A stretch of DNA of 64,000 nucleotides. Origin: an uncultured Christensenellaceae bacterium. Its GTDB lineage: Bacteria; Bacillota; Clostridia; Christensenellales; Pumilibacteraceae. Positions within the stretch are counted from its first letter, which is position 1, and the number at the start of each line of letters is the position of its first letter. Both the position numbers and the translations under genes were made by a program. The notes below the pieces were generated by a model. That model was given only the letters and a program-made list of their open reading frames with translations. It did no database searches and was not told the origin of the DNA. Positions 1 through 8,523 of this stretch are shown in pieces. Location of the stretch: positions 90,830 to 154,829 of the forward strand of contig CAJULQ010000003.1 in NCBI GenBank assembly GCA_910587595.1, read 5' to 3'.

Positions 1-84
1 TTTCATTTCTGTCATCTCGACCGAGCGGTTTCATTTCTGTCATCTCGACCGAGCGGTTTCATTTCTGTCATCTCGACCGAGCGT
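1..84. repeat. Three tandem copies of a 28-bp repeat
   Basis: A 28-bp unit beginning TTTCATTTCTGTCATCTCGA repeats at 1-28, 29-56 and 57-84 with essentially no differences. The third copy runs into a longer palindromic repeat. The array begins at the window edge and may continue to the left. The unit contains the left arm of the palindromic element seen at two other places in this window, so the tandem array looks like slippage expansion of that arm. It is non-coding; the peptide it would encode on the minus strand is a typical repeat-derived artefact. Confidence 0.85.
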
Positions 85-233
85 AGCGAGCGGAGAGATC
101 TAAAAAAAAGACCCCTCGGCTGACGCTCGGGGTGACACGGTAGGGGAATAGGCTCGGGGTGACACGGTAAGGGGGGGGACATGGGGGTGACAAAAGCGGC
201 GAATGTCACCTCGACCGAAGCGGAGAGGTCTTT
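57..233. repeat. Palindromic intergenic repeat element, REP/MITE-like
   Basis: Left arms of the type TCATCTCGACCGAGCG..GAGAGATCT and right arms of the type AGACCCCTCGGCT..GCTCGGGGTGAC face each other here. A degenerate right arm follows, and another left arm ends at 233, directly beside the 3' end of dinB. The two arms are imperfect inverted repeats of each other. The same element recurs near 33.3 and 34.6 kb. Translations of such elements give the well-known spurious 'HPERSEGSH'-like peptides. No transposase is present, so any mobility would have to be supplied in trans. Confidence 0.75.
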
Positions 234-239
234 ATGTTT

Positions 240-1478
240 TTAGCGTTGGAAGGGCAAAAAGTCCTCGTCGTCGTTTTTGTCGTAGATAAAATCGGCGCCT
301 TCTATGCCGGCGCGATATACGGCGTGCTCGCCGTATTTGCGACGAATGGCGTCGAGCGCCTTTTCGAGGTTTTCCGCTTTGGCGGCCGACGTATCGTCGA
401 ACATGCCCATTTGCACGGCGTCGAGGCGGCTGAGATCGAACGCGCTCACCGTAACGGTGCGCAGCGGCGGATCCTCGCTCCAATTTTCGTGCAGTAAAGT
501 AACGGCGGCCGCGCGGATATCGGCGGCGGCGCACGTGGCGCGCGGCAAGATTTTTTGGCGGGTGATGTGTTTGAGCTCAAAGCTGCGCAGTCCCAAAGCC
601 ACGCCGCTGGCGCGCACGTTTTGTTTGCGCATGCGTTGCGCCACTTTGTCGGACAAATAGGTGATGAGCGCCTCGGCGTCGGCGTATACGTTAAGGTCGC
701 GCGTGGCGGTCATGCCGTGTCCCACCGACTTTTCCGCCCGCTTTTGCACGTATTCGCGCACGGGTTCGTTGTCTTGTCCGTTGGCGTATTCGTGCAGTTT
801 TTCGCCCATCACGCCAAAGTGCGATCTGAGCACGGCGCGGTCGGCGGCTGCCAGATCGCCCACCGTAAAAATATTGAGCTTTTGCAGTTTTTCGGCCGTG
901 CGTTTGCCCACCATAAGCATGTCGGATACGGGCAACGGCCACAGCACTTTGCGGTAAGATGTGCGCATCACGAGCGTGGTGGCGTCCGGTTTCTGAAGAT
1001 CGCTCGCCATTTTGGCAAACACCTTGTTAAAGCTGACGCCCGCCGACAGCGTCAGCCCCGTTTCTTTTTTCACCGTTTCGCGAATGGCGTCGGCGATCTG
1101 TTTGCCCGTGCCGAACAAGCGGGTGGAGGCCGTCACGTCCAGCCAGCATTCGTCGGGGCCGAACGGTTCCACTTGGCTTGTAAAGCGCGTGTATATCTCG
1201 AACGCTTGTTTGGAATAGCGCATGTATTCCGAAAAATGGGGCGGCACGCACAACAGCGCGGGTTCTTTTTGCTTGGCTTGCCAAATGGTGTCGCCCGTTT
1301 TGATGCCCTTTTTCTTGGCAAGTTCGTTCTTTGCCAAAATCACCCCGTGCCGCTTGTCGGGGTTGCCCGCCACTGCCAACGGAACGTTTTTCCATTCGGG
1401 GTGTTCCACGCATTCGACCGACGCGTAAAAATTGTTGAGGTCGCAATGCAATATCAATCTGTCGTTTGCGCTATGCAT
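240..1478 (-). CDS. dinB: DNA polymerase IV (Y-family translesion polymerase)
   Basis: This 412-residue Y-family polymerase performs low-fidelity lesion bypass in the cytoplasm. The N-terminal catalytic core shows the metal-binding signature DLNNFYASVE (about residues 13-22) and the GPDECWLD palm motif (about 106-113), which supply the acidic catalytic residues. A helix-hairpin-helix region (VGKRTAEKLQKLNIFTVGDLA) and a little-finger domain follow. Near the C-terminus QMGMFDD resembles a beta-clamp binding motif. The length is slightly above the E. coli enzyme (351 aa) but normal for Firmicutes DinB/UvrX-type proteins. It is divergent from uvrB, so two repair functions share an 84-bp promoter region. 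No SD precedes the ATG, and the -10 box is only 12 nt upstream. Confidence 0.95.
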   Translation of the reverse strand: MHSANDRLILHCDLNNFYASVECVEHPEWKNVPLAVAGNPDKRHGVILAKNELAKKKGIKTGDTIWQAKQKEPALLCVPPHFSEYMRYSKQAFEIYTRFTSQVEPFGPDECWLDVTASTRLFGTGKQIADAIRETVKKETGLTLSAGVSFNKVFAKMASDLQKPDATTLVMRTSYRKVLWPLPVSDMLMVGKRTAEKLQKLNIFTVGDLAAADRAVLRSHFGVMGEKLHEYANGQDNEPVREYVQKRAEKSVGHGMTATRDLNVYADAEALITYLSDKVAQRMRKQNVRASGVALGLRSFELKHITRQKILPRATCAAADIRAAAVTLLHENWSEDPPLRTVTVSAFDLSRLDAVQMGMFDDTSAAKAENLEKALDAIRRKYGEHAVYRAGIEGADFIYDKNDDEDFLPFQR

Positions 1479-1490
1479 ATATACCTATAT

Positions 1491-1519
1491 AGTATAACAC
1501 AAAACATGCGAAAATTCAA
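1491..1519 (-). promoter_or_regulatory. dinB promoter, giving a near-leaderless transcript
   Basis: On the minus strand, TTGAAT (1519-1514) is separated by 17 bp from TATACT (1496-1491). The dinB ATG starts at 1478, 12 nt downstream of the -10, so the expected transcription start leaves about five untranslated bases. No Shine-Dalgarno is present. No recognisable LexA (CGAACrnryGTTyG-like) box was seen in this intergenic region. Confidence 0.6.
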
Positions 1520-1527
1520 TCCACAAG

Positions 1528-1556
1528 TTGCGAAAAAACAATTTACGTGGTATAAT
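1528..1556 (+). promoter_or_regulatory. uvrB promoter, consistent with leaderless mRNA
   Basis: TTGCGA (1528-1533) and a perfect TATAAT (1551-1556) are separated by 17 bp. The uvrB ATG begins at 1563, only 6 nt after the -10 box, where transcription would normally start. There is no Shine-Dalgarno between them, so translation is probably leaderless. Confidence 0.7.
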
Positions 1557-1562
1557 AACGGC

Positions 1563-3542
1563 ATGGACTATGAGTTATGTGCTCCGTATAAACCCACGGG
1601 CGACCAGCCCGAAGCCATCGACAAACTCTGCGAAGGCTTGCGCGACGGCTTGAAAAGCCAAGTGCTTTTGGGCGTGACGGGCAGCGGCAAAACGTATACC
1701 ATGGCAAACGTGATTGCCCGTATGGGGCGGCCGGCTTTGGTGTTGGCGCACAACAAAATTTTGGCGGCGCAACTTTGCAACGAGTTTCGTGAATTTTTTC
1801 CGCACAACCGTGTGGAATTTTTCGTGTCTTACTACGATTATTACCAACCCGAGGCGTATATTGCCTCGTCGGATACGTATATAGAAAAAGACATGTCTAT
1901 AAACGACGAGATCGACAAACTGCGGCACAGCGCCACTTGCTCGCTGTACGAGCGGCGCGACACCGTGGTGGTGGCGTCCGTTTCGTGCATTTACGGCTTG
2001 GGCGCGCCCGAAGAATACTATAGGTTGTCCGTTTCTTTGCGGCCGGGCGACGCCATGCGGCGGGACGATCTGATCCGCCGTTTGGTGGAGATCAACTATA
2101 AACGCAACGACACCGCGCCCGAGCGCACCGAGTTCCGCGTGAAGGGCGACACGGTGGATATTTTCATTGCGTCATCGAGCGATCTCGGCGTGCGCGTGGA
2201 ATTTTTCGGCGACGAGATCGAGAGCATATCCGAATTCGAGATCGTTTCGGGGCGGGTGGTCAATCGCTTGAAACACGCGGCTATCTTTCCCGCCAGCCAC
2301 TACGCCGTAGAGCAAGCCACGCTCGATCGCGCGCTTGTGCAAATAGAGCGCGACATGGAAGAGCAAGTAAAAATATTTACCGACGCGGGCAAGCTGATCG
2401 AGGCGCAACGCATTGCCCAACGCGTAAAGTACGATATGGAAATGATGCGCGAAGTGGGGTATTGCACGGGCATAGAGAACTATTCGCGCTATTTCGACGG
2501 GCGCACGCCGGGGCAACCGCCTTTTACGCTGTTAGACTATTTCCCGCGCGACTTTTTGCTGTTTGTGGACGAAAGCCACATGACGTTGCCGCAAGTGCGC
2601 GCCATGCTGGCGGGCGACCGCAGCAGAAAACAGAGTTTGGTGGAATACGGGTTTCGGTTGCCGTCGGCGTTTGACAACCGCCCGTTGTCTTTCGACGAGT
2701 TCAACGCGCGTATCGGGCAAACGGTGTATGTGTCGGCCACACCCGCGCCGTACGAACGCGAGCAAGCAAGCGGGTTTGTGGCCGAACAGATCATTCGCCC
2801 CACGGGATTGCTCGATCCCGAAATAACGGTGCGCCCCACCGAGGGGCAGATAGACGATCTGCTCACTGAGATAAAACGCACGGCGGCGCAAAACGGGCGG
2901 GTGCTGGTGACCACGCTCACCAAGCGCATGGCCGAAAGCCTTACCGATTATTTGGCCGACCACGGCGTGAAAGTAAACTATCTGCACTCGGACATAGGCA
3001 CCATGGAGCGCATACAGATCGTAAACGCGTTGCGGGCGGGCGAGTTCGACGTGTTGGTGGGCATCAACCTATTGCGCGAGGGATTGGACATTCCCGAAGT
3101 GCGGTTGGTGGCCATATTAGACGCCGACAAAGAAGGCTTTTTGCGCAGCGAATCGGCGCTCATCCAAACGGTGGGGCGGGCGGCGCGCAACGCAGACGGC
3201 CGCGTGATCATGTATGCCGACACGATCACGGGATCCATGCAACGCGCCATCGGCGAAACGGAACGGCGGCGGCAAAAGCAAACGGCGTATAACGACAAAA
3301 ACGGCATTGTGCCCAAAACCATCGTAAAGCCCATAACCAACACGTTGGAGATCACCAAAAAGGCGGAAGACAAGATCGACGAAAACGACATTCCGCGCCG
3401 GATAGACACGTTGCGCAGTTTAATGAACGTGGCCTCCAAATCGCTCGATTTCGAAACGGCCATACGTTTGCGCGATCAGATCACCGAATTAAAGCGTTTG
3501 CAAGACAACATACAGCGCGCCCGCAAGCGGGGCGGCGCATAA
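1563..3542 (+). CDS. uvrB: Excinuclease ABC subunit UvrB
   Basis: This 659-residue DNA-damage recognition helicase of nucleotide excision repair loads onto lesions with UvrA and recruits UvrC. The start at MDYELCAPYKPTGDQPEAI fits the family. Walker A is GVTGSGKT (about residues 38-45), and the beta-hairpin region has YYDYYQPEAY. DESH (helicase motif II), the VSATPAPYE motif and the GINLLREGLDIPE / QTVGRAARN helicase motifs follow. The C-terminal ~40 residues form the UVR coiled coil (AIRLRDQITELKRLQ) that contacts UvrC. An upstream in-frame extension exists, but it runs antisense through dinB and is not real. uvrA follows after 22 bp in a repair operon. Confidence 0.98.
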   Translation: MDYELCAPYKPTGDQPEAIDKLCEGLRDGLKSQVLLGVTGSGKTYTMANVIARMGRPALVLAHNKILAAQLCNEFREFFPHNRVEFFVSYYDYYQPEAYIASSDTYIEKDMSINDEIDKLRHSATCSLYERRDTVVVASVSCIYGLGAPEEYYRLSVSLRPGDAMRRDDLIRRLVEINYKRNDTAPERTEFRVKGDTVDIFIASSSDLGVRVEFFGDEIESISEFEIVSGRVVNRLKHAAIFPASHYAVEQATLDRALVQIERDMEEQVKIFTDAGKLIEAQRIAQRVKYDMEMMREVGYCTGIENYSRYFDGRTPGQPPFTLLDYFPRDFLLFVDESHMTLPQVRAMLAGDRSRKQSLVEYGFRLPSAFDNRPLSFDEFNARIGQTVYVSATPAPYEREQASGFVAEQIIRPTGLLDPEITVRPTEGQIDDLLTEIKRTAAQNGRVLVTTLTKRMAESLTDYLADHGVKVNYLHSDIGTMERIQIVNALRAGEFDVLVGINLLREGLDIPEVRLVAILDADKEGFLRSESALIQTVGRAARNADGRVIMYADTITGSMQRAIGETERRRQKQTAYNDKNGIVPKTIVKPITNTLEITKKAEDKIDENDIPRRIDTLRSLMNVASKSLDFETAIRLRDQITELKRLQDNIQRARKRGGA

Positions 3543-3564
3543 ACAAGCGAGGAAACACAAAACC

Positions 3565-6384
3565 ATGGACAACATCGTCATAAAAGGCGCCAAAGAAAAC
3601 AATTTGAAAAACGTCAGCCTAACATTGCCGCGCAACAAGCTTATCGTGTTTACGGGGCTGTCGGGCAGCGGCAAGACGAGTTTGGCGTTCGATACCGTTT
3701 TTGCCGAGGGACAGCGGCGGTATGTGGAATCGCTGTCGAGCTATGCCCGCCAATTCTTGGGGCAAATGGACAAGCCGGACGTGGAAAGCATAGACGGCTT
3801 GAGTCCCGCCATTTCCATCGACCAAAAGACAACGGCGCGCAACCCGCGTTCCACCGTGGGCACGGTCACCGAGATCTACGACTATCTGCGTTTGATGTAC
3901 GCCCGCTTGGGCGTGGCGCATTGCCCCAAGTGCGGCAAAAAGATAGAACAGCAGTCTATAGACCAGATTGCCGACGCCATCATGGCGTATCCCGAAGGCA
4001 GTAAGATCTTATTGCTGGCGCCGAGCGTGCGCGGCCGCAAGGGCGAGTTTTCCAAGCTGTTCGAGGACTACCGCAAGCAAGGGTTTGCGCGCGTGTGGGT
4101 GGACGGCGTGACCTACACGTTAGACGAAGACATCGCGCTCGACAAACAGCAAAAGCACAACATAAGCGTTGTCGTGGATCGCTTGGTGGTAAAGGCGGGC
4201 ATCGAAAAGCGCTTAACGGACAGTTTGGAAACGGCGCTCAAGCTGAGCGAGGGCATCGCGGTGGTGGAGTGCGAGGGACAACAGCGTCTATTTAACACCA
4301 AGTACGCGTGCACCGATTGCGGCATTTCATTGGCCGAGATCGAGCCGCGGCTGTTTTCTTTCAACAGTCCGTTCGGCGCTTGTCCCGATTGTTTGGGGCT
4401 GGGGTATAAGCAAGCCATCGACCCCGAACTCATATACGGCGACGGCCGCAAAACGCTCAGAGAGGGCGCGCTCACCATTTCGGGTTGGAATTTCGAGAGC
4501 GGGGCGCAAACGCAACTGTATTTCGAGAGCCTATCCAAGCGGTACGGCTTTTCGCTCGACGTGCCTTTTCGCGAGTTGCCCGAAAACATCCGCCACATGT
4601 TGCTGTACGGCAACGGCGGCGAAAAGCTGGAACTGCAATACAATTCGTATAACTTTAAGGGCAGTTTCACGGCGGCGTTCGAGGGGATCGTGACCAATCT
4701 CGAGCGGCGGTATAAAAGCACCGAATCTGAATACGTGAAAAACGACATAGAGCGGTATATGCGCACCCGTCCGTGCGAGAGTTGCGGCGGCAAGCGGCTC
4801 AAAAAAGAGGCGTTGGCGGTCACGCTGTTTGGCAAAAACATCGAGGAGATCACCCACTTAAGCATTGTGGAACTGCTCGACTTTATCAACACGTTTGCCT
4901 TTTCGGCGGCGCAAGAGATCATTGCCAAACCGCTCTTAAAAGAGATACGCGCGCGTTTGGGCTTTCTCAAAGACGTGGGGCTTGGGTATCTCACGTTGGC
5001 GCGCGGCGCGGCCACGCTGTCGGGCGGCGAGGCGCAACGCATTCGGCTGGCCACGCAGATAGGGTCGGGACTGCAAGGCGTTTTGTATATCCTCGACGAA
5101 CCGAGCATCGGATTGCACCAACGCGACAATGAAAAACTGTTGGCCACGCTCACGAGACTGCGCGATCTCGGCAACACGCTCATTGTGGTGGAGCACGACG
5201 AGGACACCATTCGCGCGGCCGATTTCGTGGTGGACGTGGGGCCGGGGGCGGGCGTGCACGGCGGCGAGATCGTGGCGGCGGGTACGGTGTCCGAAATCAT
5301 AGCGCAACCGCGTTCCGTAACGGGTAAATACCTAAGCGGCGAAAAAAAGATCGCGGTGCCCGCGTCGCGCCGCGCGCCCAAAGGATATATAACGCTCAAA
5401 GGGTGCAACCAAAACAACTTGAAAAACGTGTCGGCGCAATTCCCCGTGGGGTGTTTCACCGCCGTAACGGGCGTGTCGGGCAGCGGCAAATCCAGCCTTG
5501 TCAATCAGATACTGTATCCCGCGGCGGCCAACGCCGTGATGGGCAGTCGGCTCACCGTGGGCAAGCACGCGGCCATCGAGGGATTGGAGTATATCGACAA
5601 GGTGATCTGCATAGACCAAAGCCCCATAGGGCGTACGCCGCGCAGCAATCCCGCCACCTATACGGGCGTGTTCGGCGCGATACGCGAACTGTTTGCCAAA
5701 ACGCCCGACGCACAGCAAAGCGGATACAAAGCGGGGCGGTTTTCGTTCAATGTGAAAGGCGGGCGTTGCGAGAGTTGCGGCGGCGACGGTATCATTCGGG
5801 TGGAAATGAACTTTTTGCCCGACGTATACGTGCCGTGCGAGGTGTGCGGCGGCAAGCGGTATAACCGCGAAACGCTCACCGTGCAATACAAGGGCAAGAG
5901 CATTGCCGACGTGCTCGACATGACCATAGAGGAGGCCTACGCCTTTTTCGAAAATATCCCGCAGATCGCCAATAAGATCCGCACGCTCAACGAGGTGGGG
6001 CTGGGGTATATCAAGATGGGGCAACCCGCCACCACGCTGTCGGGCGGCGAGGCGCAACGCGTGAAACTGGCCACCGAGCTCAGCCGCCGCGCGTCGGGCA
6101 AAACGCTGTATATCTTGGACGAACCCACCACGGGACTGCACATTGCCGACGTGGAAAAGTTGATCGCCATATTGCAACGGCTGACGGACGGCGGCAACAC
6201 GGTGGTGGTGATCGAGCACAACCTCGACGTGATCAAGTGCGCCGATCGGCTCATCGATCTCGGACCGGAAGGGGGCGACAAGGGCGGCACAGTGGTGGCT
6301 TTGGGCACGCCCGAAGAGGTGGCCGAGGCGCAAGAAAGCCACACGGGGCGGTTTTTGGCGCCCATTTTGCGGCGCGGCTACTGA
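3565..6384 (+). CDS. uvrA: Excinuclease ABC subunit UvrA
   Basis: This 939-residue ABC-type ATPase scans DNA for lesions as a dimer and hands them to UvrB. Both nucleotide-binding domains are intact. The first Walker A is GLSGSGKTSL (about residues 31-40) and its signature is TLSGGEAQRIRL with DEPSIGLHQRD. The second is GVSGSGKSSL with TLSGGEAQRVKL and DEPTTGLHIAD. Three zinc-finger modules are visible: CPKCGKK, CTDCG...CPDCLG, and CESCGGDG...CEVCGGKRYNRETL. Length is normal. It starts after a GAGGA Shine-Dalgarno and is co-transcribed with uvrB. Confidence 0.98.
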   Translation: MDNIVIKGAKENNLKNVSLTLPRNKLIVFTGLSGSGKTSLAFDTVFAEGQRRYVESLSSYARQFLGQMDKPDVESIDGLSPAISIDQKTTARNPRSTVGTVTEIYDYLRLMYARLGVAHCPKCGKKIEQQSIDQIADAIMAYPEGSKILLLAPSVRGRKGEFSKLFEDYRKQGFARVWVDGVTYTLDEDIALDKQQKHNISVVVDRLVVKAGIEKRLTDSLETALKLSEGIAVVECEGQQRLFNTKYACTDCGISLAEIEPRLFSFNSPFGACPDCLGLGYKQAIDPELIYGDGRKTLREGALTISGWNFESGAQTQLYFESLSKRYGFSLDVPFRELPENIRHMLLYGNGGEKLELQYNSYNFKGSFTAAFEGIVTNLERRYKSTESEYVKNDIERYMRTRPCESCGGKRLKKEALAVTLFGKNIEEITHLSIVELLDFINTFAFSAAQEIIAKPLLKEIRARLGFLKDVGLGYLTLARGAATLSGGEAQRIRLATQIGSGLQGVLYILDEPSIGLHQRDNEKLLATLTRLRDLGNTLIVVEHDEDTIRAADFVVDVGPGAGVHGGEIVAAGTVSEIIAQPRSVTGKYLSGEKKIAVPASRRAPKGYITLKGCNQNNLKNVSAQFPVGCFTAVTGVSGSGKSSLVNQILYPAAANAVMGSRLTVGKHAAIEGLEYIDKVICIDQSPIGRTPRSNPATYTGVFGAIRELFAKTPDAQQSGYKAGRFSFNVKGGRCESCGGDGIIRVEMNFLPDVYVPCEVCGGKRYNRETLTVQYKGKSIADVLDMTIEEAYAFFENIPQIANKIRTLNEVGLGYIKMGQPATTLSGGEAQRVKLATELSRRASGKTLYILDEPTTGLHIADVEKLIAILQRLTDGGNTVVVIEHNLDVIKCADRLIDLGPEGGDKGGTVVALGTPEEVAEAQESHTGRFLAPILRRGY

Positions 6385-6421
6385 TTTAACGCAATTTTAA
6401 GATATCTCTAATCATTATTTG

Positions 6422-6451
6422 TTGACAAGTTACGGCGTTCAATGCCATAAT
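6422..6451 (+). promoter_or_regulatory. Promoter for the glycosyltransferase gene
   Basis: A perfect TTGACA (6422-6427) is followed after 18 bp by CATAAT (6446-6451). This gives an untranslated leader of about 60 nt before the chosen ATG at 6522, containing GGCAGGAG. Confidence 0.6.
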
Positions 6452-6521
6452 ATAAGTATAAGCGGTGCACGCATCGGTCGTGGCCGTTTTTTATAAAGGC
6501 AGGAGTTTTGTTTATCATAGC

Positions 6522-7823
6522 ATGGTTATCACATTTGTAATGGATCAATATAGCGAAATGAACAACGGCACCACTATGACCGCCGTGCGTTTCGCCGAAA
6601 AATTGCGGGAAAAGGGGCACGAGGTGCGCGTGATTACCGCCTCCGACATTCAAGAAGACGGCGTGTACGTGTTGCCCGAAAAGCACATCCCCGTGTTTCA
6701 GTCGATCGTGGACAAGCAAGGCATGCGTTTGGCGCAACCCGTAGACGATGTGATCGCTCGGGCCATAGAGGGAAGCGACGTTGTGCATATGCTCATGCCG
6801 TTTTGGGTGCAACACGCCGCCGCGCGCATTGCCGAAGAAAAGCGGGTAGCTACCACGGCGGCTTTTCATATCCAACCCGAAAACATCACGTACTCCATTC
6901 ACATGAGCAAGTGGCCGGGTATCAATTCGTTTGTGTATTCCTTTTTGCGCCGCAAATTTTATGACAAATTCTCGCATATCCATTGCCCCAGCGAGATGAT
7001 GAAAAACTTGCTTATAAAAAACAAATACCGCGGCGAAATCCACGCCATCAGCAACGGCGTGTGCGAGGCGTTCGAAAAACGGGACGTGGTGCGGTGCGAG
7101 CAGTATAAAGATAAGTTCGTGATCATGATGATCGGGCGATACAGCCGCGAAAAACGGCAAGACCTTATCATCAAGGCCATAGGTAAAAGCAAATACAACG
7201 ACCGCATACAGTTGGTGTTGGCGGGCAAAGGGCCCACCGCCAAAAAACTCAAAAAGTTGAGCGACCGCTATTTGAAAAATCCCGTGGATTTCGTGTTCTT
7301 GCCGCAAGAAGAACTTATTGACCGCATCAACATGTGCGATCTATACGTGCATGCGTCCGACGCCGAAAGCGAGGCCATTTCGTGTATCGAGGCGTTCACG
7401 TGCGGCTTGGTGCCCGTGATCTCGGACAGCAAGATTTGCGCTACCAAGCAGTTTGCGTTGGACGAACGCAACTTGTTCCGAAAGGGCAATTATAAATCGT
7501 TGCGCGAAAAAATCGAGTGGTTTATCGAGCACCCCCGAGAAAAGGCGGCGCTGTCCGAGCAATACGAGGCCTATGCCAAGCAATTCACGCTCGATGCGTG
7601 TGTAGACCGCTTGGCCGACGTGTTCGTTACGGCGGTGCAAGAAAACAAAGAGCGTTGGCAAAACACCGACAACGAGCAAGCGTATTTGCAAACGCTGAGC
7701 GCCAAACAAAAACGGGCGTATGAAAAAGGAAAAAAGAAGTATTGCAAGCAATGCGACAAGCAAGGCAAGCACGACTATAAAAACGCGTATATCACCACGG
7801 TAAAAAACGGGTGTCTTGCGTAA
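6522..7823 (+). CDS. Group 1 (GT4-family) glycosyltransferase
   Basis: This 433-residue GT-B fold cytoplasmic glycosyltransferase starts with the family pattern MVITFVMDQYSEMNNGTT. That matches lipid and polysaccharide hexosyltransferases of the diacylglycerol/phosphatidylinositol type. The C-terminal donor-binding domain begins near IGRYSREKRQDLIIKA and contains LAGKGP and the HASDAESEAISCIEAFTCGLVPV segment, in which the E-x7-E motif contacts the nucleotide sugar. The last ~60 residues are lysine-rich (KKKYCKQCDKQGKH) and may bind acidic membrane lipids. A GTG start 57 nt upstream is possible, but the ATG at 6522 fits the family and follows an AGGAG at a rather long spacing. Donor and acceptor cannot be read from the sequence. 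It overlaps the convergent downstream gene by 32 bp. Confidence 0.85.
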   Translation: MVITFVMDQYSEMNNGTTMTAVRFAEKLREKGHEVRVITASDIQEDGVYVLPEKHIPVFQSIVDKQGMRLAQPVDDVIARAIEGSDVVHMLMPFWVQHAAARIAEEKRVATTAAFHIQPENITYSIHMSKWPGINSFVYSFLRRKFYDKFSHIHCPSEMMKNLLIKNKYRGEIHAISNGVCEAFEKRDVVRCEQYKDKFVIMMIGRYSREKRQDLIIKAIGKSKYNDRIQLVLAGKGPTAKKLKKLSDRYLKNPVDFVFLPQEELIDRINMCDLYVHASDAESEAISCIEAFTCGLVPVISDSKICATKQFALDERNLFRKGNYKSLREKIEWFIEHPREKAALSEQYEAYAKQFTLDACVDRLADVFVTAVQENKERWQNTDNEQAYLQTLSAKQKRAYEKGKKKYCKQCDKQGKHDYKNAYITTVKNGCLA

Positions 7824-8439
7824 ACAAATAGATCATATTGAAAACGAAATCGGCGGATATAGCCGTGAACAGTAAGACGGCGGATGTGACGAGCACCGCC
7901 GTTTTTGCGCGCGCGAGCACGTTTTGCAACGGGTGCCATACAAGTCCCATGGCGGCCACGGACAGCGCCCCCCACACCAAAGTGTATTTTAGGCATACGT
8001 AACCGTGTATATTGTTTTCTTTGTTACGGTAGTTCCACAGCCGCACGCCGAATTTGTTGTCGTAAAACGCGCCCGTGATATATTCGAACAGCGAGGCCAA
8101 AAGCGCCGCGGCCGCGGCGTAGAGCAAAACACACGTTGCTACGGCGGCGAACTTGCCCGCGCGGGTTTTGGGTAAAGCCGCGATTTTAACCCAAATGCCC
8201 GTTTGCGGCGTGCGCAAAACAGCGTATACCGCCAGCATGGAAAGCCCGTACATGGGGCAAAAGGGCAGCGTCAGCAAGCCGCGGTCTACAAAATGTCCGC
8301 GCTTTATAAGGAACAAAACGGTTTCGGCCACCCAACCCAGCAAAGAAAAGAGCGCCGCCAAAATCGTGAGTATGCAAAGCTTGCGCCCGACCGACTGTCG
8401 GCCGTAAGGTTCGGTTTGTACGGCTGTGATCGTATCCAT
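7792..8439 (-). CDS. Integral membrane protein, CmpB-type 'ABC transporter permease' family (PF06541-like)
   Basis: A 215-residue protein with about five hydrophobic segments. Family-like features are GWVAETVLFLIKRGHFVDRG in the first third, LPFCPMYGLSMLAVY, a glutamate in the third helix (LFEYITGAF), RLWNYRNKENNIHGYVCLKYTLVWG, and a hydrophobic C-terminus. The family is common in Firmicutes and usually annotated as a putative ABC permease, but its function is not established. I chose ATG 8439 because a weak -10 (CATACT) lies 6 nt upstream; an ATG at 8481 would add 14 residues. Neither start has a Shine-Dalgarno. It converges on, and overlaps, the glycosyltransferase gene. Confidence 0.7.
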   Translation of the reverse strand: MDTITAVQTEPYGRQSVGRKLCILTILAALFSLLGWVAETVLFLIKRGHFVDRGLLTLPFCPMYGLSMLAVYAVLRTPQTGIWVKIAALPKTRAGKFAAVATCVLLYAAAAALLASLFEYITGAFYDNKFGVRLWNYRNKENNIHGYVCLKYTLVWGALSVAAMGLVWHPLQNVLARAKTAVLVTSAVLLFTAISADFVFNMIYLFTQDTRFLPW

Positions 8440-8474
8440 GCGTATAGTATGTGCATATGTTTTGGGTTTATGTG

Positions 8475-8503
8475 TTGACATACGCGCCCGATTGGGCTAT
8501 AAT
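8475..8503 (+). promoter_or_regulatory. Consensus sigma-A promoter for the SdpI-like gene
   Basis: Perfect TTGACA (8475-8480), 17-bp spacer and perfect TATAAT (8498-8503). The leader is short and carries AGAGGA before the ATG at 8524. Confidence 0.8.
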
Positions 8504-8523
8504 GGTTCGTAGAGGAAAAACCG

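Noticed and set aside
1..233. Possible CRISPR array from the 28-bp tandem repeat
   Set aside because: Repeats are contiguous with no spacers, and no cas gene is seen.
555..1562. Long open frame upstream of and in frame with uvrB
   Set aside because: It runs antisense through dinB, and its translation has no domain features. A strong promoter and a leaderless ATG at 1563 define the true start.
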